NCBI GenBank assembly: GCA_046539045.1
Contig: JBKHHU010000004.1
Coordinates: 1 to 47,432 of the forward strand
Source: JBKHHU01 sp046539045
GTDB lineage: Bacteria; Planctomycetota; Phycisphaerae; SM23-33
Length of the DNA: 47,432 bases
Direction: 5' to 3'
A model generated the notes under the pieces. The model searched no databases. It was not told the origin of the DNA and saw only the letters and a program-made list of their open reading frames with translations. The translations under genes and the position numbers were made by a program. This document shows positions 13,753 through 23,461 of the stretch, one piece after another. Each line of letters starts with the position of its first letter. Position 1 is the first letter of the stretch.

Positions 13753-15504
13753 TCACCCCGGCCACGAGCCGGCCATCTTCTCCAGCACGATTCTGCCGTC
13801 GGTCATGGAGACGGTTTGCTTACCGATGACGACCTTGTTGCCGCTGACCTGCGGTTCAGGGGCCTTGCCCTCGCCGATGAACAGGAAGCTGTAGGTCACA
13901 TCGCCGGCCTGGACTGTGGTCTTATTCGGCGCGCCGGGTCCGGTCATCACCAGCATGCCGTCGACACCGGCAGCGCCGGAGAAATCCACCGCCAGGCAGG
14001 TCGTCTCGCCGCCCTTGCTTTTGACCGACACGGTTCCGGACCCGTCGGCGGCGCCGGCGAAGTGGGTGACCTTCCCGCTCATCTTCGCCCACTTGTGCCG
14101 CTTGCCGTCGTGGCGGACCCAGAGCTGGCCGGCTTCCTTGTTGGCTTTGTGCCATCCGCGGGTGGTCTGAGGCTGGCAGGAGACCAGAACGTCGTTGTCG
14201 TCCTTGAAGCGGTTGCGGAAGGCGAAGAACCCGAACTTGCTGTCGTGCACGTAGCGGGGCATGCACCCAGCCGGGTTGGCTTCCTTCACGTCGGTTGGCA
14301 GGTTCACCAGCGCCATCACCGCGTGATGCGGGTACGGAGAGGCGGTACCCATCAATCCGGTGTAGCCCTTCACGCGATTATGCAGCCACAGCAGCGCCTG
14401 CTTGTGAGCTTCGCTGGCGATGCCCAATCCTGCACAGAACGTGCCCGGACCGCTCACGCCGTCGTTGGCCCAGATGTTGTGCGGGTACGCGCCGCGGTTT
14501 GGGAAGATCGGCTTTTTCTCGCCGTTGGGGTAGCTCAGCAGCACGAACTTCATGTAGGTCCACGGTACGTTCGGGCGCGGCGTGACGAAGTCCAGCCCGC
14601 CGGCGACCTTCCACGCCTGAACCGCGGGCAGGTAGATGATGTGGCTGGCCATCACGCCGGTCCCGTCGCCTTCGGCGAACCATCCGCCGTCGCCGAAGCC
14701 GTCGGTGACGTTGCGGATCATGGTCTTTTTGCTGATCTCCAGCAGTTCCTTCATCTTCTTGTCGTCCGTGCCCGGGTCGCCCATCAACGCCAATGTCGCC
14801 AACGCGCCACCACCGATCTGCATGCCCCAGTGGTTGCTGCTCGGCATGTGACGCTTGCCCTTGACCAGGTACTCCAAGTCGATCTTCCGATTCGTCTCCC
14901 GGTAGTCCATGAACGCCTTGGTGATCTTCTTCTGCGTCTGCTCATCCCAGCCGTCGTAGCAGAGGTCGTAGCCCAAGGCGTAGTAGCCCACGGTCGGCCC
15001 GGCCCGCAACGGCCCGCCCGGATCCTTCCAACTGTAGCGGTCGTCGCGGTCGCGGACGCCCTCGAACGCCTTCTCGAAACACTGGCGACCGAACTCGGCG
15101 TACTTCTTGTCCCCGGTCAACTGGTACAACAGCCCGTAGCCCATCGCGTGAGACATCGTGTACGCGCCGGGCTTGTCGTAGACCAGCGGGCGGTACTTGC
15201 CCTTAGAATAGGCTTTCTCCGCCGGGGAGAACACCGTCGTCATCGTCTCCCCGTTCTTGCCGTCCAGCAGATAGCGAAGCCGTTTGATGATGGCCTGTCC
15301 CTCCGGCGTTTTTGCCTTGGCTCTGAGTGCCTGCAGGTCGCTTCTGCGGAACAGCAGACGCGGATGCTCCCCGGGCTTGACCGGCTTGTGATTCTCAACC
15401 TTGACGGGCCAGGGCATCTTCTCCTCCCCCAGAGCCCGATCCGCCCCAGCCGCCAGGGCAACCAGGACCGACGCCAGTGCGATCAACGAGAGTTTGCGCA
15501 ACAT
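13753..15504 (-). CDS. Secreted heparinase II/III-like protein
   Basis: 583 aa. Signal peptide 1-26 (MLRKLSLIALASVLVALAAG, cut near ALG-EE). The N-terminal part has the HPRLLFRRSDLQALRAKAKT entry motif, then helical repeats expected for an alpha/alpha toroid (about 60-370), with SSNHWGMQIGG as a candidate active-site segment. The C-terminal half is beta-sandwich-like. The family contains polysaccharide lyases for uronic-acid polymers. It is a paralogue of the 1057-aa protein at 23462, sharing the entry motif and the C-terminal DGRIV-E ending. AGGAGA precedes ATG 15504. Catalytic activity is not proven by visible residues. Confidence 0.8.
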   Translation of the reverse strand: MLRKLSLIALASVLVALAAGADRALGEEKMPWPVKVENHKPVKPGEHPRLLFRRSDLQALRAKAKTPEGQAIIKRLRYLLDGKNGETMTTVFSPAEKAYSKGKYRPLVYDKPGAYTMSHAMGYGLLYQLTGDKKYAEFGRQCFEKAFEGVRDRDDRYSWKDPGGPLRAGPTVGYYALGYDLCYDGWDEQTQKKITKAFMDYRETNRKIDLEYLVKGKRHMPSSNHWGMQIGGGALATLALMGDPGTDDKKMKELLEISKKTMIRNVTDGFGDGGWFAEGDGTGVMASHIIYLPAVQAWKVAGGLDFVTPRPNVPWTYMKFVLLSYPNGEKKPIFPNRGAYPHNIWANDGVSGPGTFCAGLGIASEAHKQALLWLHNRVKGYTGLMGTASPYPHHAVMALVNLPTDVKEANPAGCMPRYVHDSKFGFFAFRNRFKDDNDVLVSCQPQTTRGWHKANKEAGQLWVRHDGKRHKWAKMSGKVTHFAGAADGSGTVSVKSKGGETTCLAVDFSGAAGVDGMLVMTGPGAPNKTTVQAGDVTYSFLFIGEGKAPEPQVSGNKVVIGKQTVSMTDGRIVLEKMAGSWPG

Positions 15505-15660
15505 GTTCCATTCTCCTGTGTCTTTGAATCCGACTGCGTGCGAGTCTTCCACGAAATGAAACCCGCTTCCGCTTAGAACGGACCGGATCATTTGAAGATG
15601 CCCGCCGCTTTGGCAGGGCGATTCACCGGCCCGGGCGCCCGAACGACCTGCCGGCGGCAA

Positions 15661-16857
15661 TTATCTATCCGCCACGGAGCCGTCGTTCAGGAAGTATGCT
15701 TTCCCGATGCCCTTGGAGCCTTTCTCGCTTCTTTTCGCCACGGCCTGCTGGAGCGCGTCGCGGTTGACCGTTACGCCCAGGCCGGGCCCGTCCGGAAGCG
15801 GCAGGAAGGCGCCCTTGCTCCACGTGAGTTTGCTCAGGTAGGCGGCGCTGTTGGCAATATGCTCGTAGCATTCCTGGATGAGGAAATTGTTGACCGATGC
15901 GTCCACGTGCAGGCTGGCTGCGGTGCCGATGGCAGAGTGCGTTCCGTGCGGGGCGATGGGGATGTCGTACATCTCCGCGATCGACGCGAGCTTCTTGAGC
16001 TGACTGATCCCGCCGATACTGACCACGTCCGGGTTGAGCACGTCGACGCACTTGTTCTCGAAGAGCGGACGGAACGGCCAGATCGTGCTCATGCGCTCAC
16101 CCGCGGCCAGCGGGACGGTGGTGGCGCGCTTGACGCGGATCAGATCCTCGTTGTTCTCCGGTGGGACGACCTCCTCAAAGTACATCAGGTCGGCCTTCTC
16201 GATCTTCCTGCAGAGCTGGATGGCTGCCTGGGCGGTGAACTTCCCGTGCCCGTCGGCCATGAGATAACCGTCCTTGCCGACTTTTTCGCGAGCCTTGAGA
16301 ATGTCCGCCGCCCAGCGGTCGATCTGGGCGGGCGTTTCGATCATGTCCATCAGCGTGTGCCCGGTCTGCTTCCACGCCTTGGGGCTCGGGTAGTGGCGGA
16401 TCTTCTGCCGGCACGGACCGCCCAGCAGCGTGTAGACCGGCACCTTGGCCATCTTGCCCAGAATATCCCACAGTGCGATATCCACGCCCGCCAGGGCAGC
16501 GACATGGATCGCCCCGCCGCGAACGTTGCGGTGCGCGCGGTACAGCATCTGCCAGATGTGCTCGATCCGCGTCGGATTCACGCCGGTCAGAAGCTTTCGA
16601 TATGCCTTGACTACCGGCTCGCTCAGCTCGGCAGGCACTACGTTCACCTCGCCCCACCCGGTGATGTTCGCGTCGGTGGTAACCTCAACGATCAGCCGCC
16701 CGGTGTTGTGGGTTTTGACGTCGCTGATGCGAATCTCGCCCTCTTTGGCCTGGACCGGCTGTCCACCGGACTGGGCAAAAAGCCCGCCGGTCCGTCCGAG
16801 AATGGCTGCCCCGGCCCCGCCAAGAGCCACGGATTTGAGGAATCTGCGTCTGTCCAT
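15661..16857 (-). CDS. Tat-exported enolase-superfamily dehydratase-like protein
   Basis: 398 aa. It begins with a twin-arginine signal (DRRRFLKSVALGGAGAAILG), unusual because most mandelate-racemase/galactonate-dehydratase homologues are cytoplasmic. Metal ligands fit D202 (ADGHGKF, with His204), E228 (YFEE) and E254 (AAGER); His304 (APHGTH) fits the catalytic base. The D-x-H spacing is that of acid-sugar dehydratases such as D-galactonate dehydratase. GAGG lies six bases before ATG 16857. It is 156 bp upstream of the heparinase-like gene on the same strand. Likely substrate: an aldonate or uronate derivative. Confidence 0.88.
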   Translation of the reverse strand: MDRRRFLKSVALGGAGAAILGRTGGLFAQSGGQPVQAKEGEIRISDVKTHNTGRLIVEVTTDANITGWGEVNVVPAELSEPVVKAYRKLLTGVNPTRIEHIWQMLYRAHRNVRGGAIHVAALAGVDIALWDILGKMAKVPVYTLLGGPCRQKIRHYPSPKAWKQTGHTLMDMIETPAQIDRWAADILKAREKVGKDGYLMADGHGKFTAQAAIQLCRKIEKADLMYFEEVVPPENNEDLIRVKRATTVPLAAGERMSTIWPFRPLFENKCVDVLNPDVVSIGGISQLKKLASIAEMYDIPIAPHGTHSAIGTAASLHVDASVNNFLIQECYEHIANSAAYLSKLTWSKGAFLPLPDGPGLGVTVNRDALQQAVAKRSEKGSKGIGKAYFLNDGSVADR

Positions 16858-17090
16858 AGTAGCCTCATCAAGTTGAAGTGTGCGCGAATGGGATCCCGAC
16901 CGGTGCAAATCCCGGCGGATCGTCCGGAACCCGATGCACATCATACCGGCCGGCTCGCATCAGGCAAAGCCCGAGCCCGCAAGAGCCAAATTTGGAGGAT
17001 GCGCACTGGTCACGCAGAGGCGAGTCTGTACACTTGGTAGCAGACAATGCCCGCAACCCGACGGCAGCGAGAACAGGAAAGCAGTAGCAG

Positions 17091-18242
17091 ATGTCTCACC
17101 CATTGGATGCACACCCTCATTTCACGCGTTGGACCGACCCGGAAACGGGGTCCGTCAGTTACGTACTGTCCGAAGGCATCGCCCCGGTGATGAAAGCGCT
17201 TTACTTCGAGACACCCAGTATGAAGGGCGACTCGAAATGGTTGTGGTTCGGCGCGCTGTACCCTCCGGGTAGCCGATGGCAGCTTGGCGTGGTCAGTCTG
17301 GATCCGGACGACCCGCAGATTCGCCTGATCCCCGGGGCGCAGTACACGGGCAATCCGTGGATTGACCCCGGCGGGGACACCGCCTGCGTGCCCATCGACG
17401 ACGGGATCTACCGTTTCGACACCGAGGGCAATTGTACCGAGCTGTTCCGCATGCCCAACGAGGTTCGCAAGAACCGCTACCTCTACAAACTCGTGACCGA
17501 CCTGAGCGTCACCGCCGACGGGAAGTACTTCCTGCTGGACAGCCACATCGGCAACCGGTGGCTGCTGTCGCTGGTCGACTGCGAGAGCGGAGAACTGACC
17601 GAGCTGGAATGGTTCCACAACGCCCACATCCACTGCTTCACCAGCCCGGTCGACCCGACGCTCTTCGCCGTGGCCCAGAATCACTGGATCGACCCGACCA
17701 CCGGTGAGAAGAACCAGATGCACGTGCGTTTGTGGTTCATGAACACCATCGGCACGCGATACGAGCCGGTCTTCGGCGATCTCTGGTTCGGACACAACTG
17801 CATGAGTTGCCACGAGTGGTTCGGCCCGGACGGGTCGTTCTACTGGTGCGACTACAAGGACGGGATCTACCATTGCAGGACCGGTCCGGACCGCGAGCGG
17901 GAACTGTTCTGGAACCGGCCCAGCTGGCACGGTCAGACCGACCCGTCCAGCGGGCGGTACCACGTCGCAGACATCCGGCCGTATTCGTGGGATCCCTGCC
18001 AGGTCTACTTCTATGATTCGCAGCTCAAGCGGGATGTGGCGATCGCCTCGGACCTGCCCAAGCCCATCGTGCCGCCGAACAACTGGCGGAAGTGGCACAT
18101 GGACCCGCACCCGCACTTCAGTCAGGATGGGCAGTACGTCATCTATACCACCAGCGCACCGGAGGGCGTACTTTCCGTGGCGGTCTCACCGACCGAGGGG
18201 CTGCGGGAACGCCTTGCGGAGGTGGGTGAGGATCGCAGCTGA
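17091..18242 (+). CDS. Oligogalacturonate-lyase-like beta-propeller protein
   Basis: 383 aa without a signal peptide, so cytoplasmic. Repeated beta-propeller blades carry the histidine-rich motifs of the PL22/Ogl type: HNAHIHCFTSPVDPTLFAVA, CHEWFGPDGSFYWCDY and DPHPHFSQDGQYVIYTT. In oligogalacturonate lyase, comparable histidines and a glutamine bind Mn. Overall identity looks modest, so the substrate may be another short uronide. AGGAAA lies upstream of ATG 17091. The UroD-like gene follows after 30 bp, probably in the same transcript. Confidence 0.8.
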   Translation: MSHPLDAHPHFTRWTDPETGSVSYVLSEGIAPVMKALYFETPSMKGDSKWLWFGALYPPGSRWQLGVVSLDPDDPQIRLIPGAQYTGNPWIDPGGDTACVPIDDGIYRFDTEGNCTELFRMPNEVRKNRYLYKLVTDLSVTADGKYFLLDSHIGNRWLLSLVDCESGELTELEWFHNAHIHCFTSPVDPTLFAVAQNHWIDPTTGEKNQMHVRLWFMNTIGTRYEPVFGDLWFGHNCMSCHEWFGPDGSFYWCDYKDGIYHCRTGPDRERELFWNRPSWHGQTDPSSGRYHVADIRPYSWDPCQVYFYDSQLKRDVAIASDLPKPIVPPNNWRKWHMDPHPHFSQDGQYVIYTTSAPEGVLSVAVSPTEGLRERLAEVGEDRS

Positions 18243-18272
18243 TAGTTTCCGAGCAGTTCTGGAGTAGGCGAG

Positions 18273-19391
18273 ATGGACATCCAGCCGTGCCGCGAGAAGT
18301 GGGCGTCGACCATGACCGATCGGGAGCGTTTCAACGCCCAGATGCACTACCGCCGGGTCGATCGCTGTTTCAATCGCGAGTTCGGGTACTGGCGAGAGAA
18401 CTATGAACAGTGGTCGATCTTCACCGAAAACGGGATCACCAGTGAACCCGAGGCCAACCGGTTCTTCAATTTCGACCCGATGCACGGCGTCGGCGGGAAT
18501 CTCTGGCTGCACCCGGCATTCGAGCCGGAGGTCCTCGGCGAAACCGAAGACCGCCTGATCATGCGGAACGCCGAAGGGCTGACCGGTGAGGTGCCCAAGG
18601 ACGGCCATTCGACGATCCCGCACTTCACCGACTCTGCCATCAAGACGCCCGACGACTGGAAGCGGATCAAGGAAGAGCGGTTCCGTCGCGACGACCCCGC
18701 CCGGAAGGTGGACGTCGAAGCGATCAGAAAACAGCACCCGCCGGAGCGGACCTGGCCGGTGGGTGTGGACTGCGGTTCCATGATCGGCAAGATCCGCGAC
18801 CTGCTGACGCTGGAGGGCCTCAGTTATGCCGTGTTTGACTATCCGGACATGGTCGAGGACATGGTGGAGACCTGCTGCCTGCTGGTGGAGGATTTTCTGG
18901 ATCAGGTGCTGGGCGAGATCGATTTCGACTTTGCGTCCGGTTGGGAGGACATCTCCTGCAATTCCGGCCCGCTGGTGAGCATGGACTTTTTCCGCAACGT
19001 GGTCGTCCCGCGGTACAAACGGATCAGCGCGAAGCTGCAGGCGGCGGGGATCGACATCCGCTATACCGATTCCGACGGGGATATCCGTGCGATGCTCCCA
19101 GCCTTCCTTGAGGGCGGAATCAATACGATGTTTCCGTGGGAAGTCAACGGCTGCGGGCATCCCGGGCCGGTGCTGGATGAGTATGGCAAGCAACTGCGGA
19201 TCATGGGCGGCGTGGACAAGATGGTGCTGGGCCGGGGCAGGGAAGAGACTCTGGACTACCTCAAAAGCCTCGTGCCGTACGTCGAGCGGGGCGGGTTCAT
19301 TCCGTTCTGCGACCACCGCTGCCCGCCGAACGTCAAGCCGGACGACTACCTCTACTACCTCGACGCGAAGGAAGACCTGTTCGGCATGTGA
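18273..19391 (+). CDS. Uroporphyrinogen-decarboxylase-like (URO-D superfamily) protein
   Basis: 372 aa. TIM-barrel features of the URO-D superfamily are visible (DRERFNAQMHYRRVDR start, YPDMVEDMVETCCLLVEDFL, YTDSDGDIRAMLPAFLEGGI, GFIPFCDHRCPPNVKPDDYL). The N-terminal Arg-rich signature of true heme-pathway HemE is absent. This divergent branch contains corrinoid methyltransferases and many proteins of unknown reaction that lie in Planctomycetota sugar-degradation loci. GGAG lies upstream of ATG 18273. Context suggests a role in demethylation or handling of a methylated uronate; this is inference. Confidence 0.82.
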   Translation: MDIQPCREKWASTMTDRERFNAQMHYRRVDRCFNREFGYWRENYEQWSIFTENGITSEPEANRFFNFDPMHGVGGNLWLHPAFEPEVLGETEDRLIMRNAEGLTGEVPKDGHSTIPHFTDSAIKTPDDWKRIKEERFRRDDPARKVDVEAIRKQHPPERTWPVGVDCGSMIGKIRDLLTLEGLSYAVFDYPDMVEDMVETCCLLVEDFLDQVLGEIDFDFASGWEDISCNSGPLVSMDFFRNVVVPRYKRISAKLQAAGIDIRYTDSDGDIRAMLPAFLEGGINTMFPWEVNGCGHPGPVLDEYGKQLRIMGGVDKMVLGRGREETLDYLKSLVPYVERGGFIPFCDHRCPPNVKPDDYLYYLDAKEDLFGM

Positions 19392-19424
19392 TCGTCGCGG
19401 CTGAACTGTTCAGCGACAGGCGAT
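19391..19424. terminator. Hairpin between convergent genes
   Basis: GCTGAA (19400-19405) pairs with TTCAGC (19409-19414), with outer GATCG/CGATC arms. No T tract. It lies between the UroD-like gene (plus) and the FAD oxidoreductase gene (minus). Confidence 0.4.
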
Positions 19425-19497
19425 CTCCGCACGCCGGACCATTTCCTGCTGCTCCGTCATCAAGCGTTCGACAAATCAACCGTTCGGTTCGCACAGA

Positions 19498-20865
19498 TCA
19501 GTCGCCCAGGTACACCCCGTCGGCGCGGAGGGTGGCCTGGAGGCGATCGACGGGCAATTGTCGGATGGTCAGGTTCTCGGCGGCGCACAGCGCCGCGGCA
19601 GTGCCGACGGCCTGTCCCTGTCCCATGCAGCAGACGGTGTTCCGCGTGGACATGTGCGCTTCCCAGTCGGAGGTGATCAGCATGCCCGCCACCAGCAGGT
19701 TGTCGATACCGGCAGGGCGAAGGGCGCGGTACGGCAGGCCGTAGGTCCCGCCGTCGCGGATCTGAAGTCGCGGGGCGCTGTCGTGGAACCCATAGTGCAT
19801 CACGTCGTCGTCAAAGTGCCTGCCGCTGAGGATGTCCTCCAGCGAGATGTCGTAATCGCAGACGATCCGGCGCCCCCGACGGATGCACAGCGACGGGCTG
19901 GAGCGGGCGATGAAGGCTTTCTCACAGCCGGGAACATACTCCCGCAGCAGCCGGACCGCCTGATGTTGCCGCCGACGCAATTCGAGTTCGCCGCGGCTGA
20001 CCGCATCGCGATCGGTCGGGCTGACGGGCAACTTGAGGTTGAGCTTGAGGAACATGAAGTAGTCGTCGCGGACGCTGGTGATCACCAGTGCCATACCGAT
20101 CTGTTTCGCCTGCTCGGCAAATTCCTGCGGCAGGCGGTCCTTGCGTCCGTCGAGGCGCACGATTTTGCCGTCCACGCCGTCGCGAAGGCCCTGGCTGTGC
20201 TGCGTCAGGGCGTCGTGAGAGTCCAGCCATTCGGCGTACTTCTCGATATCGACCCCACCGACACCGATGCTGTTGGCGACGGGGTGGTCGTTGGGTTCAT
20301 CGTAATCTGCCCCGGCAGCGGCAGCGAGGTCGCCATACCCGGTGGAGTCAATGAAACATCGGGCAATCAGCGCCTCCCGCCCGGAACGGCTTTGGACGAT
20401 CGCCGCTGTGACCCCGCCGTCGTCGGTGTGAGCGTCCACGACCATGGTGTTCAGCAGCATGTCCGCGCCGGCTTCGTTGAGCATTTCCGCGGCGATGAGC
20501 TTGTAGAGTTCGACGTCGATGGCGGTGCAGACGCTGTCGTAGTCGAACCCGCGGGTCATTTCCGCGTGGCCGCTGGTTCCCCCGACCTCGGCAAGGCGGT
20601 CGATGAGTTCCTGGGGCAGGCCCCGGACGACCTGTTTCTTCTCCACCTCCGGGAAGGCTTTCCACAGATTGTAGAAGCTGTGCAGTGCGGTTCCGCCCTC
20701 GACGGCAACTCCACCGAGGTAGCCCTTGCTCTCGACCAGTGCCGTCCGGGCTCCGCGACGCGCCGCTGCCAGGGCGGCGATCACTCCGGCAGTACCGCCG
20801 CCTGCCACCACGACGTCATATTCCCGCACGGGAAGATCCCGGGCCGGTTCTGTGTATTTCTGCAT
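19498..20865 (-). CDS. FAD-dependent oxidoreductase (FAD_oxidored family)
   Basis: 455 aa. The N-terminal Rossmann motif VVVAGGGTAGVIAALAAARRG (GGGTAG at 22-27) is followed by the YLGG motif and the FIDSTGYGDLAAAAGADY segment typical of the FAD_oxidored (PF12831-like) group. The C-terminal GLPYRALRPAGIDNLLVAGM completes the FAD site. No signal peptide, so cytoplasmic. Start ATG 20865 shares one base with the stop of the upstream propeller gene (TAATG), so the two are translationally coupled. Such enzymes are common in Planctomycetota polysaccharide loci; the substrate is unknown. Confidence 0.9.
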   Translation of the reverse strand: MQKYTEPARDLPVREYDVVVAGGGTAGVIAALAAARRGARTALVESKGYLGGVAVEGGTALHSFYNLWKAFPEVEKKQVVRGLPQELIDRLAEVGGTSGHAEMTRGFDYDSVCTAIDVELYKLIAAEMLNEAGADMLLNTMVVDAHTDDGGVTAAIVQSRSGREALIARCFIDSTGYGDLAAAAGADYDEPNDHPVANSIGVGGVDIEKYAEWLDSHDALTQHSQGLRDGVDGKIVRLDGRKDRLPQEFAEQAKQIGMALVITSVRDDYFMFLKLNLKLPVSPTDRDAVSRGELELRRRQHQAVRLLREYVPGCEKAFIARSSPSLCIRRGRRIVCDYDISLEDILSGRHFDDDVMHYGFHDSAPRLQIRDGGTYGLPYRALRPAGIDNLLVAGMLITSDWEAHMSTRNTVCCMGQGQAVGTAAALCAAENLTIRQLPVDRLQATLRADGVYLGD

Positions 20866-23366
20866 TAGAGATCCTCGAGGGCTTTTTCCAGGTCGGGTAT
20901 CTTCTTCTCCGAGCCCATGCCCTCGGGCAGTTCCACGTCCTCCCGCAGGTCTTCCGGCTCCACCTCGGAGACCGCTTCCCACGCGACGCTTACCTGGATC
21001 TGCTGGTCGGCCAGCTTGCCGGTCAGGCCGAGCGCCTTGCCCGGTACGCTGAAGCGGGCGCTGGGCAGGGCGTAATTGGGCGCGGGGTATTTCAGATGTT
21101 CTTTCTTGTACGGGTAGGAGAAACTTGAGCTGCAGGGGGCATCCTTGAACGGGATCTTCTTTCCGTTCAGTTCCAGCATCCCCCCGATCGTGCATTCGCC
21201 CACGGGGAAGTCCTTCCTGCCGTACTTCCTGCCGGTCTCTTCCCATGGGCTCATGTCGGTTACGTGGACCTTCAGCTTCGGCATATCCGCCTGGCCCTTC
21301 TGGGCGGCGGTCACCAGTTCGCCCAGCACCCGCTGGTGCTGCAGGCCTTCGGTCTGCAGGATCTTCGGGCAGTCCAGCGTGAAGTCCGCCGTGGCGCTTT
21401 TCTTCCCGTAGGTGAACGTCCCACCGGCGACGCCGCGTCCGTGGAAAAAGCTCGGCCACATTTCGTTGTTCTCATCCCGGAATGTCACCTTGACCGTGGT
21501 ACAGTCTTCGGTGCCGATTTTCCAGACCTGTCCCGCTTTCGGCCAGAGGCGTCGCGGGCCTTCGTAGGGCTTGAATGGGCGGGGCTTGTGTTCGCGCTCG
21601 GGCGGGTCGTATTTCAGCTGCGTTTTCGGCGTCAGGTCCATCAGCACCGCATAGCCGTCCATGAGCCCGCCGGCGTATTTGTCCTGCACCGGGTTCTTCA
21701 GGGGAGGTTTGACGGTTCCGCCGGTGGTCTTCTCCTCGGCGAGGGCCCCGGACAGACACAGCAGCATCGGCTTGCCGTTGACCGTTCCGCTGGCGAAAGC
21801 CCACTCGTTGACGCGTTCACCGCATCCACCGACGGCAACCCGCGTGCCGACCGCGGGCATGGCCGAGGCAAACCGGTAGCTTGCGAGGTTCGGCTCGGTC
21901 ACGATAAGCAGCATCCCTCCGCTCTTGTTGAACGTGTTGGGCAGGTTCGGCGTCATGTTGCCCTTGCCGACCCAGACGACCGACTTATCGCAGGCGACGT
22001 CCAGCGTGCGGACCGACCCGGCGCTGGTCCAGAGGGTCGAGGTCTTGACGTTGTGGTCCGGGCCGAGCTTCACCACAAAGGCGTAGGTGCTCCCGCCGGT
22101 GTAGCCCATGGCGTTGGGGATCAGCGTTTCCGGATCGAAAGGACGCCTGCCCATGCAGTTGTTCCCGCCGTGACTCCACGTGGAGTAATACAGGTTGCCC
22201 TCGCTGTCGTACGCGCTGCGGCGGACGGCGGAGTCTGCCACCAGGTGGAAGTGGTTCGGGCAGAAGAATGGGCCTCGCCAACCCAACAGGTACTTGTACG
22301 TGCTTCCGTCCGGGCGGTAAATCGTCAGGCGCGGACAGCGCCAGGGTTCGCGACCGGTCGGGCTCATCCAGTCGCCCACGCGGGTGTAATGGCCGGTGAC
22401 GGGATTTACCGCCGAACCGCTGGAGATGCGGGTCTTGGGCATGGGTGTGGCTTGCAGCAGCTTCCCGTCCGGATCGTACTTCAGGTAGCCCGGGCCGATC
22501 ATGACGATGTTCCCGTCCTTCAGGACGGTCAGTTTCGGCAGCCAACTCCAGGCCTTGAGATCCCGCACCCACAGCACCTTGGACAGATCCGGCGAGAGTT
22601 TGGCGATGTAGACATGATTGAACGGGTGGGCGTTGGTGCCCGGGGCGGGGATCTCCTTGATCGACTCGGTCCGCCGGTCCTTGCTGAGCTTTTCGATGCG
22701 TTTGGTCGCGCCCCCGGCGATGTAAATGTTGCCTTTTTCGCCGATAGCGACGCTGTGGATGCTGCCCGCACCCCGCGGCAGGCGGAACAGCGCCCGCACC
22801 TTCTTCAGCGAACCGTCGAACCGGGCGATGAACCCGGTGGCTGATTTCTCGTTGCCGATCAGGCGGATGTACGCCGTCTTCTGATCGATGGTTTCCGGAA
22901 AGGTGAACTGGAACTCCCGCGACACGCTCCGCAGGCGGGCGAGGCGTTCCTTCTCGAGTTTTCGGACCTCTTCCTTTGTGGGCGGTTCATCGAGTGTAAA
23001 CTCGATGTCGCTTCCGCCCTCGTCGAGCGAAGTCGGCAGCTTACCGGTGTCGGGCAGGGCGATCTTGCCGGTGTCCTTTCCGCCCAATATCCTGTATTCC
23101 TTCGGTGCCGGCACGGCGGGCGCGTCGGATCCCAGCACGCGAGCCCTGGTGCCTCGCAACGTCAGGTCCCCGTTGAGCGTCACGCCGGTGATGAGGATCG
23201 AGTCGTCGCCGGGGAACGCCCCGGCGGTGAACCATTCGGTGCCCTCGCTGCCGAGGAAGGTCGCCGTATCCACTTTCGCGAGGTTTTCCGACGCCCCGGC
23301 GGCGTGTACAGTTGTGGCGATCAGCAGGCAAAGGCACGGGATCAGCAATGTTCGATAAATGGGCAT
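20865..23366 (-). CDS. Large secreted propeller protein with C-terminal beta domain
   Basis: 833 aa. Signal peptide 1-22 (ending TVHAAGA). Residues about 25-560 contain repeated beta-propeller-like strands (GNIYIAGGATKRIEKLS, LYYSTWSHGGNNCMG and similar). Residues about 620-790 form a separate beta domain with two cysteines (DFPVGECTIGGMLELNGKKI), loosely like YceI proteins. No catalytic motif is recognised; binding or scaffolding is possible. ATG 23366 is preferred to TTG 23372 because GGGAGG is better spaced from it. It is divergent from the 1057-aa heparinase-like gene across a 95-bp control region. Confidence 0.75.
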   Translation of the reverse strand: MPIYRTLLIPCLCLLIATTVHAAGASENLAKVDTATFLGSEGTEWFTAGAFPGDDSILITGVTLNGDLTLRGTRARVLGSDAPAVPAPKEYRILGGKDTGKIALPDTGKLPTSLDEGGSDIEFTLDEPPTKEEVRKLEKERLARLRSVSREFQFTFPETIDQKTAYIRLIGNEKSATGFIARFDGSLKKVRALFRLPRGAGSIHSVAIGEKGNIYIAGGATKRIEKLSKDRRTESIKEIPAPGTNAHPFNHVYIAKLSPDLSKVLWVRDLKAWSWLPKLTVLKDGNIVMIGPGYLKYDPDGKLLQATPMPKTRISSGSAVNPVTGHYTRVGDWMSPTGREPWRCPRLTIYRPDGSTYKYLLGWRGPFFCPNHFHLVADSAVRRSAYDSEGNLYYSTWSHGGNNCMGRRPFDPETLIPNAMGYTGGSTYAFVVKLGPDHNVKTSTLWTSAGSVRTLDVACDKSVVWVGKGNMTPNLPNTFNKSGGMLLIVTEPNLASYRFASAMPAVGTRVAVGGCGERVNEWAFASGTVNGKPMLLCLSGALAEEKTTGGTVKPPLKNPVQDKYAGGLMDGYAVLMDLTPKTQLKYDPPEREHKPRPFKPYEGPRRLWPKAGQVWKIGTEDCTTVKVTFRDENNEMWPSFFHGRGVAGGTFTYGKKSATADFTLDCPKILQTEGLQHQRVLGELVTAAQKGQADMPKLKVHVTDMSPWEETGRKYGRKDFPVGECTIGGMLELNGKKIPFKDAPCSSSFSYPYKKEHLKYPAPNYALPSARFSVPGKALGLTGKLADQQIQVSVAWEAVSEVEPEDLREDVELPEGMGSEKKIPDLEKALEDL

Positions 23367-23461
23367 CAGCAATATCCTCCCGAAAGGCGGGGAACTTTCA
23401 GTGGCCGTCTTGTTTAACTAATGACTGTACGGACCTGACTATTGAACAAGGACGCGTGTCT
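23367..23461. promoter_or_regulatory. Divergent control region
   Basis: 95 bp separate the secreted propeller gene (minus) from the large heparinase-like gene (plus). It is AT-richer than the genes (TTGTTTAACTAATGACTG). It must hold both promoters, but I cannot assign -10 boxes with confidence. Confidence 0.4.

Noticed and set aside
13612..15576. A 654-codon plus-strand open frame.
   Set aside because: Antisense to the secreted heparinase-like protein and it crosses the REP-like hairpin; no domain seen.
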